From assembly GCA_037013495.1 (NCBI GenBank), contig CM072803.1:52465627-52529626 (forward strand): a stretch of DNA of 64,000 nucleotides, written 5' to 3'. The notes beneath the pieces are model-generated. The model had not been told where the DNA came from, did not search any database, and saw nothing but the letters and a program-made list of their open reading frames with translations. Made by a program: the position numbers and the translations under genes. This document shows positions 12,633 to 25,825 of this stretch, in pieces. Position 1 is the stretch's first letter; every line of letters starts with the position of its first letter. Source of the stretch: Hippophae tibetana (Eukaryota; Streptophyta; Magnoliopsida; Rosales; Elaeagnaceae).

Positions 12633-15600
12633 AATGACAAAATGTTTAAGTTTTCTTTTCCACTTATTTATTTTTCCCAATATTCTATCATTATTTTGTT
12701 TCCTTCGTAAGTCTTAATTCCCACCACAATCAAATTCATTCATATTTTATTACCTCTCTTCACAAGGGAAAAAGGTGATGGCTAGAGATGGTTTTAGACA
12801 TTCTTTGGTAACTTCTTGTTACGTAGCATGAACCATTGCCATAGAGGAAAAGCATAATAATTCCAATCTTATTTCATTGCTTCTTACCTATAAAATGAGT
12901 TTCAAAAACTAGATTCTTAGGAGGAAAGACACAACCAAATTTAATTTCAATACGTTGCATTCTAAAACAACTAGAGTAACTTTTAAATAGGTTGAGAATA
13001 TTGATGTCATAAATGAGTTAAAAATGAGAAATATTGATCTCTTATACGAAATAATGAACAAAACTTCACTCTTTTCATAGTTTTACATTTCAAGTTGTAA
13101 TAAATTCCGGTTAAATATGTCATAATTATAATGATAAAAAAATTGGAGTATTTATTCAGCCAGAAATTATTTTTAAAATAGATATGAGAAAATGTTTAAG
13201 GTTTCTTTTCCACTTATTTATTTTTCCCAATATTATATCATTATTTTGTTTCATTCGTAAGACTTAATTCCCACCACAATAGAATTCATTCAAATTTTAT
13301 TACCTCTCCTCCCAAGGGAAAAAGGTGATGGCTAGAGATGGTTTTAGACATTCTTTGGTAACTTCTTGTTACGTAGCATGAACCATTGCCATAGAGGAAA
13401 AGCATAATAATTCCAATCTTATTTCTTTGCTTCTTACTCATAGAATGGGTTTCAAAAACTAGATTCTTAGGATGAAAGACAACCAAATTTAATTTCAATA
13501 CGTTGTATTCCAACACAACTAGAATAACTTATAAATAAGTTGACAATATTGATGTTATAAATGAGTTAAAAATGAGAAATATTGATCTCTTATACGAAAT
13601 AATGAACAAAATTTCAAACGTTTCATAGTTTTAAACTTCAATTCTTAATAAATTTAATTTAAATATATCAAAATTATAATGATAAAAAATTTGGAGTATT
13701 TATTCAGCCACAAATTATTTGTAAAATAGATATGAGATAATGTTTAAGTTTTCTTTTTCCACTTATTTATTTTTCCCAATATTCTATCATTATTTTGTTT
13801 CATTCGTATGTCTTAATTCCCACCACAATCAAATTCATTCAAATTTTATTACCTCTCCTCTCAAGGGAAAAAGGTGATGGCTAGAGATGGTTTTAGACAT
13901 TCTTTGGTAACTTCATGTTACGTAGCATGAACCATTGCCATAGAGGAAAAGCATAATAATTCCAATCTTATTTCTTTGCTTCTTACTTATAGAATGGGTT
14001 TGAAAAACTAGATTCTTAGGAGGAAAGACACAACCAAATTTAATTTCAATACGGTGCATTCTAACACAACTAGAATAACTTTTAAATAGGTTAAGAATAT
14101 TGATGTCATAAATGAGTTAAAAATGAGAAATATTGATCTCTTATACGAAATAATGAACAAAATTTCAAACGTTTCATAGTTTTACATTTCAAGTCGTAAT
14201 AAATTCCGTTTAAATATATCATAATTATAATGATAAAAAATTAAGAGTATTTATTCAACGACAAATTATTTGTAAAATAGAAATGACAAAATGTTTAAGT
14301 TTTCTTTTGCACTTATTTATTTTTCCCAATATTCTATCATTATTTTGTTTCCTTCGTAAGTCTTAATTCCCAACACAATCAAATTCGTTCAAATTTTATT
14401 ACCTCTCCTCCAAAGGGAAAAGGTGATGGCTAGAGGTGGTTTTAGACATTTTTTGGTAGCTTCTTCTTACGTAGCATTAACCATTGCCATAGAGGATAAG
14501 CATAATATTTCCAATCTTATTTCTTTGCTTCTTACTCATAGAATGGGTTTGAAAAACTAGATTCTTAGGAGGAAAAGCACAACCAAATTTTATTTCAATA
14601 CGTTGTATTCCAACACAACCAGAATAAATTATAAATAAGTTGAGAATATTGATGTTATAAATGAGTTAAAAATGTGAAATATTGATCTCTTATACGAAAT
14701 AATGAACAAAATTTCAAACGTGTCATAGTTTTACATTTCAAGTTGTAATAAATTTCATTTAAATATATCATAATTATAATGATAAAAAATTCGAAGTATT
14801 TATTTAGCGACAAAGTATTTTTAAAATAGAAATGAGAAACCTTTTTTGTTTTCTTTTCCACTTATTAAGTTTTCCCAATATTCTCTCATTATTTTCTTTT
14901 CTTTGTAAGTCTTAATTCCTAACACAATCAAATTCGTGCAAATTTTATTACCTCTCCTCCAAAGGGAAAAAGGTGATGGCTAGTGGTGGTTTTAGACATT
15001 ATTTGGTAGCTTCTTGTTACGTAACATGAACCATTGCCATAGAGGATAAACATAATATTTCCAATCTTATTTGTTTGCTTCTTACTCATAGAATGCATTT
15101 GAAAAACTAGATTCTTAGGAGGAAAAGCACAACCAAATTTAATTTCAATACGTTGTATTCCAACACGACTAGAATAACTTATAAATAAGTTGAGAATATT
15201 GAAGTTATAAATGAGTTAAAAATGTGAAATATTGATCTCTTATAGGAAATAATGAACAAAATTTCAAACGTTTCATAGTTTTACATTTCAAATTGTAATA
15301 AATTTCATTTAAATATATCATAATTATAATGATAAAAAATTCGAAGTATTTATTTACCTACAAATTATTTTTTAAATAGAAATGAGAAACCTTTTTTGTT
15401 TTCTTTTCCACTTATTAAGTTTTCCCAATAGTCTATCATTATTTTCTTTTCTTTGTAAGTCTTAATTCATACCACAATCAAATTCATTCAAATATTTCTC
15501 CCTCTCTTCCCAAGGGAAAAATGTGATAGCTAGAGGTGGTTTAAGATATTATTTGGTAACTTCTTGTTACGTAGCCTGAAACATTGCTATAGAGGATAAG

Positions 15601-18600
15601 CATAATATTTCAAAACTTATTTCTTAGCTTCCTACTCATAGAATTGGTTTTGAAAACTAGATTCTTAGGAGGAAAGAGATACCCAAATTTAATTTCAATA
15701 TAGTGCATTCCAACACAACCAGAATAACTTATAAATAAGTTGAGAATATTGACATCATAAATGAGTTAAAAATGAGAAATATTGATCCCTTATACGACAT
15801 AATGAACAAAATATCAAACTTTTCATAGTTTTACATTTCAAGTCGTAATAAATTACATTTAAATATATTTTAATTATAATAATAAAATATTTGGAGTATT
15901 TATTCAGCCACAAATTATTTGTACAATAGAAATGAGAAAATGTTTAAGTTTTCTTTTCCACTTATTTATTTGTCTTAATATTCTATCATTATTTTGTTTC
16001 CTTCGTAAGTGTTAATTCCCACGAAAATCAAATTCATTCAAATTTTATTACCTCTCCTCCCAAGGGAAAAATGGGATGGCTAGAGATGGGTTTAGACACT
16101 ATTTGGTAACTTCTTGTTACGTAGCATGAACCATTGCCATAGAGGATAAGCATAATATTTCCTATCTAATTTCTTTGCTTCTTACTCATAGAATGGGTTT
16201 GAAAAACTAGATTCTTAGGAGGAAAAGCACATCCAAATTTGATTTCAATACGTTGTATTCCAACACGACCAGAATAACTTATAAATAAGTTGAGAATATT
16301 GAAGTTATAAATGAGTTAAAAATGTGAAATATTGATCCCTTATAGGAAATAATGAACAAAATTTCAAACGTTTCATAGTTTTACATTTCAAATTGTAATA
16401 AATTCCGTTTAAATATATCATAATTATAATGATAAAATATTTGGAGTATTTATTCAGCGACAAATTATTTGTAAAATAGAAATGACAAAATGTTTAAGTT
16501 TTCTTTTCCACTTATTTATTTTTCTCAATATTCTATCATTATTTTGTTTCTTTCGTAAGTCTTAATTCCCAACACAATCAAATTCGTGCAAATTTTATTA
16601 CCTCTCCTCCAAAGGGAAAAAGGTGATGGCTAGAGGTGGTTTTAGACATTATTTGGTAGCTTCTTGTTACGTAACATGAACCATTGCCATAGAGGATAAA
16701 CATAATATTTCCAATCTTATTTGTTTGCTTCTTACTCATAGAATGCAGTTGAAAAACTAGATTCTTATGAGGAAAAGCACAAACAAATTTAATTTCAATA
16801 CGTTGTTTTCCAACACAACCAGAATAACTCATAAATAAGTTGAGAATATTGATGTTATAAATGAGTTAAAAATGTGAAATATTGATCTCTTTTAGGAAAT
16901 AATGAACAAAATTTCAAACGTTTCATAGTTTTACATTTCAAATTGTAATAAATTTCATTTAAATATATCATAATTATAATGATAAAAAGTTCGAATTATT
17001 TATTTACCTACAAATTATTTTTTAAATAGAAATGAGAAACCTTTTTTGTTTTCTTTTCCACTTATTAAGTTTTCCCAATAGTCTATCATTATTTTCTTTC
17101 CTTTGTAAGTCTTAATTCATACCACAATCAAATTCATTCAAATATTTCTCCCTCTCTTCCCAAGGGAAAAATGTGATAGCTAGAGGTGGTTTAAGATATT
17201 ATTTGGTAACTTCTTGTTACGTAGCCTGAAACATTACTATAGAGGATAAGCATAATATTTCAAAACTTATTTCTTAGCTTCCTACTCATAGAATTGGTTT
17301 TGAAAACTAGATTCTTAGGAGGAAAGAGATACCCAAATTTAATTTCAATATAGTGCATTCCAACACAACCAGAATAACTTATAAATAAGTTGAGAATATT
17401 GACTTCATAAATGAGTTAAAAATGAGAAATATTGATCTCTTATACGACATAATGAACAAAATATCAAACCTTTCATAGTTTTACATTTCAAATTGTAATA
17501 AATTCCGTTTAAATATATCATAATTATAATGATAAAATATTTGGAGTATTTATTCAGCGACAAATTATTTGTAAAATAGAAATGACAAAATGTTTAAGTT
17601 TTCTTTTCCACTTATTTATTTTTCTCAATATTCTATCATTATTTTGTTTCTTTCGTAAGTCTTAATTCCTAACACAATCAAATTCGTGCAAATTTTATTA
17701 CCTCTCCTCCAAAGGGAAAAAGGTGAAGGCTAGTGGTGGTTTTAGACATTATTTGGTAGCTTCTTGTTACGTAACATGAACCATTGCCATAGAGGATAAA
17801 CATAATATTTCCAATCTTATTTGTTTGCTTCTTACTCATAGAATGCATTTGAAAAACTAGATTCTTAGGAGGAAAAGCACAACCAAATTTAATTTCAATA
17901 CGTTGTATTCCAACACGACCAGAATAACTTATAAATAAGTTGAGAATATTGAAGTTATAAATGAGTTAAAAATGTGAAATATTGATCTCTTATAGGAAAT
18001 AATGAACAAAATTTCAAACGTTTCATAGTTTTACATTTCAAATTGTAATAAATTTCATTTAAATATATCATAATTATAATGATAAAAAATTCGAAGTATT
18101 TATTTACCTACAAATTATTTTTTAAATAGAAATGAGAAACCTTTTTTGTTTTCTTTTCCACTTATTAAGTTTTCCCAATAGTCTATCATTATTTTCTTTT
18201 CTTTGTAAGTCTTAATTCATACCACAATCAAATTCATTCAAATATTTCTCCCTCTCTTCCCAAGGGAAAAATGTGATAGCTAGAGGTGTTTTAAGATATT
18301 ATTTGGTAACTTCTTGTTACGTAGCCTGAAACATTGCTATAGAGGATAAGCATAATATTTCAAAACTTATTTCTTAGCTTCCTACTCATAGAATTGGTTT
18401 TGAAAACTAGATTCTTAGGAGGAAAGAGATACCCAAATTTAATTTCAATATAGTGCATTCCAACACAACCAGAATAACTTATAAATAAGTTGAGAATATT
18501 GATGTCGTAAATAAGTTAAAAATGTGAAATATTGATCCCTTATACGAAATAATGACCAAAATATCAAACTTTTCATAGTTTTACATTTTAAGTCGTAATA

Positions 18601-19229
18601 AAGTACATTTAAATATATCATAATTATAATGATAAAATATTTGGAGTATTTATTCAGCCACAAATTATTTGTAAAATAGAAATAAGAAAATATTTAAGTT
18701 TTCTTTTCCACTTATTTATTTTTCCCAATATTCTATCATTATTTTGTTTCCTTCGTAAGTCTTAATTCCCACCACAATCAAATTCATTCATATTTTATAA
18801 CCTCTCCTCACAAGGGAAAAGGTGATGGGTAGAGGTGGTTATAGACATTATTTGGTAACTTCTTGTTACGTAGCATGAACCATTTCCATAGAGGAAAAGC
18901 ATAATAATTCCAATCTTATTTCTTTGCTTCTTACCTATAGAATGGGTTTCAAAAACTAGATTCTTAGGAGGAAAGACACAACGAAATTTAATTTCAATAC
19001 GGTGCATTCTTACATAACTAGAATAAATTTTAAATAGGTTGGGAATATTGATGTCATAAATGAGTTAAAAATGAGAAATATTGATCTCTTATGCGAAATA
19101 ATGAACAAAATTTCAAACGTTACATAGTTTTACATTTCAAGTCGTAATAAATTCCGTTTAAATATATCATAATTATAATGATAAAAAATTTGGAGTATTT
19201 ATTCAGCGACAAATTATTTGTAAAATAGA
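12633..19229 (+). repeat. Duplicated multi-monomer block, second copy (monomers 24-35)
   Basis: The segment 12633 to ~15220 repeats positions 1 to ~2590. Near 15220 (the change from ATGAGAAAT to ATGTGAAAT) the alignment jumps so that 15381-17030 matches 4397-6046, equal to three missing monomers. The C monomer at 17031 is closer to 11538 (shared CATTACTATAG) than to 6047. The B monomer at 17581 repeats the unusual body of 14831 (GCTAGTGGTGG, CCTAACAC). Then 18131-19229 matches 6047-7146. The net effect is two extra monomers near 17031-18130. Similarity stops at about 19304. Confidence 0.82.
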
Positions 19230-21429
19230 AATGAGAAAATGTTTAAGTTTTCTTTTCCACTTATTTATTTTTCCCAATATTCTATCATTATTTTGTTTCC
19301 TTCTTAAGTCTTAATTCCCACCACAATCAAATTCATTCAAATTTTATTACCTCTTCTCCCAAGGGAAAAAGGTGATGGCTAGAGGTGGTTTTAGACATTA
19401 TTTGGTAACTTCTTGTTACGTAGCATGAACCATTGCCATAGAGGATAAGCATAATATTTCCTATCTTATTTCTTTGCTTCTTACTTATAGAATGGGTTTT
19501 CAAAAAACTAGATTCTTAGGAGGAAAGACACAACTAAATTTAATTTCAATACGGTGCATTCTTACACAACTAGAATAACTTTTAAATAGGTTGAGAATAT
19601 TGATGTCATAAATGAGTTAAAAATGAGAAATATTGATCTTTTATACGAAATAATGAACAAAATTTCAAACGTTTCATAGTTTTACATTTCAAGTCGTAAT
19701 AAATTCCGTTTAAATATATCATAATTATAATGATAAAAAAGTTGGAGTATTTATTCAGCGACAAATTATTTGTAAAATAGAAATGACAAAATGTTTAAGT
19801 TTTCTTTTCCACTTATTTATTTTTCCCAATATTCTATCATTATTTTGTTTCCTTCGTAAGTCTTAATTCCCAACACAATCAAATTCGTTCAAATTTTATT
19901 ACCTCTCCTCCAAAGGGAAAAGGTGATGGCTAGAGGTGGTTTTAGACATTATTTGGTAGCTTCTTGTTACGTAGCATGAACCATTGCCATAGAGGATAAG
20001 CATAATATTTCCTATCTTATTTCTTTGCTTCTTACTCATAGAATGGGTTTCAAAAACTAGATTCTTATTAGGAAAGACAACCAAATTTAATTTCAATACG
20101 TTGTATTCCAACACAACTAGAATAACTTATAAATAAGTTGAGAATATTGATGTTATAAATGAGATAAAAATGAGATATATTGATCTCTTATACGAAATAA
20201 TGAACAAAATTTAAAACGTTTCATATTTTTAAACTTCAATTCTTTATAAATTTAATTTAAATATATCAAAATTATAATGATAAAAAATTTGGAGTATTTA
20301 TTCAGGGACAAAAGTATTTTTAAAATAGATATGAGAAAATGTTTAAGTTTTCTTTTTCACTTATTTATTTTTCTCAATATTCTATCATTATATTGTTTCA
20401 TTCGTAAGTCTTAATTCCCACCACAATCAAATTCATTCAAATTTTATTACCTCTCCTCCCAAGGGAAAAAAAGTGATGGCTAGAGATGGTTTTACACATT
20501 CTTTGGTAACTTCTTGTAACGTAGCATGAACCATTGCCATAGAGGAAAAGCATAATAATTCCAATCTTATTTCTTTGCTTCTTACCTATAGAATGGGTTT
20601 CAAAAACTAGATTCTTAGGAGGAAAGACACAACCAAATTTAATTTCGATACGGTGCATTCTAACACTACTAGAATAACTTTTAAATAGATTGAGAATATT
20701 GATGTCATAAATGAGTTAAAAATGAAAATATTGATCTCTTATACGAAATAATGAACAAAATTTCAAACGTTTCATAGTTTTACATTTTAAGTCGTAATAA
20801 ATTACATTTAAATATATTATAATTATAATGATAAAATATTTAGAGTATTTATTCAGCCACAAACTATTTGTAAAATAGAAATGAGAAAATGTTTAAGTTT
20901 TCTTTTCCACTTATTTATTTCCCTTAATATTCTATCATTATTTTGTTTCCTTCGTAAGTGTTAATTCCCACGAAAATTAAATTCATTTAAATTTTATTAC
21001 CTCTCCTCCAAAGGGAAAAATGGGATGGCTAGAGATGGGTTTAGACACTATTTGGTAACTTCTTGTTACGTAGCATGAACCATTGCCATAGAGGATAAGC
21101 ATAATATTTCCTATCTAATTTCTTTGCTTCTTACTCATAGAATGGGTTTCAAAAACTAGATTCTTAGGAGGAAAAGCACAACCAAATTTAATTTCAATAC
21201 GTTGTATTCCAACACAACCAGAATAACTTATAAATAAGTTTAGAATATTGATGTCATAAATGAGTTAAAAATGTGAAATATTGATCGCTTATACGAAATA
21301 ATGAACAAAATTTCACTCTTTTCATAGTTTTACATTTTAAGTCGTAATAAAGTACATTTAAATATATCATAATTATAATGATAAAATATTTGGAGTATTT
21401 ATTCAGCCACAAATTATTTGTAAAATAGA
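19230..21429 (+). repeat. Mixed monomers without a clear local unit (monomers 36-39)
   Basis: The four monomers start at 19230 (A), 19782 (B), 20330 (A) and 20880 (D). The A monomer at 20330 is unusual, with a TTCAGGGACAAAAG variant just upstream and CTTGTAACGTAG in place of the nearly invariant CTTGTTACGTAG, so it lacks the TACGTA hexamer. I see no close tandem partner. Nothing but satellite is present. Confidence 0.7.
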
Positions 21430-24400
21430 AATGAGAAAATATTTAAGTTTTCTTTTCCACTTATTTATTTTTCCCAATATTCTATCATTATTTTGTTTCA
21501 TTCGTAAGTCTTAATTCCCACCAAAATCAAATTCATTCATATTTTATTACCTCACCTCACAAGGGAAAAAGGTGATGGCTAGAGGTGGTTATAGACATTA
21601 TTTGGTAACTTCTTGTTACGTAGCACGAACCATTTCCGTAGAGGAAAAGCATAATAATTCTAATCTTATTTCTTTGCTTCTTACCTATAGAATGGGTTTC
21701 AAAAACTAGATTCTTAGGAGGAAAGACACAACGAAATTTAATTTCAATACGGTGCAATCTAACACAACTAGAATAAATTTTAAATAGGTTGAGAATATTG
21801 ATGTCATAAATGAGTTAAAAATGAGAAATATGGATCTCTTATGCGAAATAATGAACAAAATTTCAAACGTTACATAGTTTTACATTTCAAGTCGTAATAA
21901 ATTCCGTTTAAATATATCATAATTATAATGATAAAAAATTTGGAGTATTTATTCAGCGACAAATTATTTGTAAAATAGAAATGAGAAAATGTTTAAGTTT
22001 TCTTTTCCACTTATTTATTTTTCCCAATATTCTATCATTATTTTGTTTCCTTCTTAAGTCTTAATTCCCACCACAATCAAATTCATTCAAATTTTATTAC
22101 CTCTTCTCCCAAGGGAAAAAGGTGATGGCTAGAGGTGGTTTTAGACATTATTTGGTAACTTCTTGTTACGTAGCATGAACCATTGCCATAGAGGATAAGC
22201 ATAATATTTCCTATCTAATTTCTTTGCTTCTTACTCATAGAATGGGTTTCAAAAACTAGATTCTTAGGAGGAAAAGCACAACCAAATTTAATTTCAATAC
22301 GTTGTATTCCAACACGACCAGAATAACTTATAAATAAGTTGAGAATATTGATGTTATAAATGAGTTAAAAATGTGAAATATTGATCTCTTATAGGAAATA
22401 ATGAACAAAATTTCAAACGTTTCATAGTTTTACATTTCAAATTGTAATAAATTTCATTTAAATATATCATAATTATAATGATAAAAAATTCAAAGTATTT
22501 ATTTACCTACAAATTATTTTTTAAATAGAAATGAGAAACCTTTTTTGTTTTCTTTTCCACTTATTACGTTTTCCCAATAGTCTATCATTATTTTCTTTCC
22601 TTTGTAAGTCTTAATTCATACCACAATCAAATTCATTCAAATATTTCTCCCTCTCTTCCCAAGGGAAAAATGTGATAGCTAGAGGTGGTTTAAGATATTA
22701 TTTGGTAACTTCTTGTTACGTAGCCTGAAACATTGCTATAGAGGATAAGCATAATATTTCAAAACTTATTTCTTAGCTTCCTACTCATAGAATTGGTTTT
22801 GAAAACTAGATTCTTAGGAGGAAAGAGATACCCAAATTTTATTTCAATACAGTGCATTTCAACACAACCAGAATAACTTATAAATAAGTTGAGAATATTG
22901 ACGTCATAAATGAGTTAAAAATGAGAAATATTGATCCCTTATACGACATAATGAACAAAATTTCAAACTTTTCATAGTTTTACATTTCAAGTCGTAATAA
23001 ATTACATTTAAATATATTATAATTATAATGATAAAATATTTGGAGTATTTATTCAGCCACAAATTATTTGTAAAATAGAAATGAGAAAATGTTTAAGTTT
23101 TCTTTTCCACTTATTTATTTGTCTTAATATTCTATCATTATTTTGTTTCCTTCGTAAGTGTTAATTCCCACGAAAATCAAATTCATTCAAATTTTATTAC
23201 CTCTCCTCCCAAGGGAAAAATGGGATGGCTAGAGATGGGTTTAGGCACTATTTGGTAACTTCTTGTTACGTAGCATGAACCATTGCCATAGAGGATAAGC
23301 ATAATAATTCCAATCTTATTTCTTTGCTTCTTACTCATAGAATGGGTTTCAAAAACTAGATTCTTAGGAGGAAAGACAACCAAATTTAATTTCAAAACGG
23401 TTTATCGACACAACCAGAATAACTTATAAATAAGTTTAGAATATTGATGTCATAAATGAGTTAAAAATGTGAAATATTGATCGCTTATACGAAATAATGA
23501 ACAAAATTTCACTCTTTTCATAGTTTTACATTTTAAGTCGTAATAAAGTACATTTAAATATATCATAATTATAATGATAAAATATTTGGAGTATTTATTC
23601 AGCCACAAATTATTTGTAAAATAGAAATGAGAAAATATTTAAGTTTTCTTTTCCACTTATTTATTTTTCCCAATATTCTATCATTATTTTGTTTCATTCG
23701 TAAGTCTTAATTCCCACCAAAATCAAATTCATTCATATTTTATTACCTCACCTCACAAGGGAAAAAGGTGATGGCTAGAGGTGGTTATAGACATTATTTG
23801 GTAACTTCTTGTTACGTAGCACGAACCATTTTCGTAGAGGAAAAGCATAATAATTCCAATCTTATTTCTTTGCTTCTTACCTATAGAATGGGTTTCAAAA
23901 ACTAGATTCTTAGGAGGAAAGACACAACGAAATTTAATTTCAATACGGTGCAATCTAACACAACTAGAATAAATTTTAAATAGGTTGAGAATATTGATGT
24001 CATAAATGAGTTAAAAATGAGAAATATGGATCTCTTATGCGAAATAATGAACAAAATTTCAAACGTTACATAGTTTTACATTTCAAGTCGTAATAAATTC
24101 CGTTTAAATATATCATAATTATAATGATAAAAAATTTGGAGTATTTATTCAGCGACAAATTATTTGTAAAATAGAAATGAGAAAATGTTTAAGTTTTCTT
24201 TTCCACTTATTTATTTTTCCCAATATTCTATCATTATTTTGTTTGCTTCTTAAGTCTTAATTCCCACCACAATGAAATTCATTCAAATTTTATTACCTCT
24301 TCTCCCAAGGGAAAAAGGTGATGGCTAGAGGTGGTTTTAGACATTATTTGGTAACTTCTTGTTACGTAGCATGAACCATTGCCATAGAGGATAAGCATAA

Positions 24401-25825
24401 TATTTCCTATCTAATTTCTTTGCTTCTTACTCATAGAATGGGTTTCAAAAACTAGATTCTTAGGAGGAAAAGCACAACCAAATTTAATTTCAATACGTTG
24501 TATTCCAACACGACCAGAATAACTTATAAATAAGTTGAGAATATTGATGTTATAAATGAGTTAAAAATGTGAAATATTGATCTCTTATAGGAAATAATGA
24601 ACAAAATTTCAAACGTTTCATAGTTTTACATTTCAAATTGTAATAAATTTCATTTAAATATATCATAATTATAATGATAAAAAATTCAAAGTATTTATTT
24701 ACCTACAAATTATTTTTTAAATAGAAATGAGAAACCTTTTTTGTTTTCTTTTCCACTTATTACGTTTTCCCAATAGTCTATCATTATTTTCTTTCCTTTG
24801 TAAGTCTTAATTCATACCACAATCAAATTCATTCAAATATTTCTCCCTCTCTTCCCAAGGGAAAAATGTGATAGCTAGAGGTGGTTTAAGATATTATTTG
24901 GTAACTTCTTGTTACGTAGCCTGAAACATTGCTATAGAGGATAAGCATAATATTTCAAAACTTATTTCTTAGCTTCCTACTCATAGAATTGGTTTTGAAA
25001 ACTAGATTCTTAGGAGGAAAGAGATACCCAAATTTTATTTCAATACAGTGCATTCCAACACAACCAGAATAACTTATAAATAAGTTGAGAATATTGACGT
25101 CATAAATGAGTTAAAAATGAGAAATATTGATCCCTTATACGACATAATGAACAAAATTTCAAACTTTTCATAGTTTTACATTTCAAGTCGTAATAAATTA
25201 CATTTAAATATATTATAATTATAATGATAAAATATTTGGAGTATTTATTCAGCCACAAATTATTTGTAAAATAGAAATGAGAAAATGTTTAAGTTTTCTT
25301 TTCCACTTATTTATTTGTCTTAATATTCTATCATTATTTTGTTTCCTTCGTAAGTGTTAATTCCCACGAAAATCAAATTCATTCAAATTTTATTACCTCT
25401 CCTCCCAAGGGAAAAATGGGATGGCTAGAGATGGGTTTAGGCACTATTTGGTAACTTCTTGTTACGTAGCACGAACCATTGCCATAGAGGATAAGCATAA
25501 TAATTCCAATCTTATTTCTTTGCTTCTTACTTATAGAATGGGTTTGAAAAACTAGATTCTTAGGAGGAAAGACACAACCAAATTTAATTTCAATACGGTG
25601 CAATCTAACACAACTAGAATAAATTTTAAATAGGTTGAGAATATTGATGTCATAAATGAGTTAAAAATGAGAAATATTGATCTCTTATGCGAAATAATGA
25701 ACAAAATTTCAAACGTTACATAGTTTTACATTTCAAGTCGTAATAAATTCCGTTTAAATATATCATAATTATAATGATAAAAAATTTGGAGTATTTATTC
25801 AGCGACAAATTATTTGTAAAATAGA
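21430..25825 (+). repeat. Four-monomer unit A-A-C-D, two copies
   Basis: Copy one is 21430-23625 (2196 bp) and copy two 23626-25825 (2200 bp). The first A monomer of each carries GTTATAGACATTATT, the rare GCACGAACC and CGAAATTTAATTTC. The second A has CCTCTTCTCCC. The third is C and the fourth D. The fourth monomer of copy two (25276) keeps a D left half but has an A-type right half, so copy two is not a simple duplicate. Confidence 0.82.
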
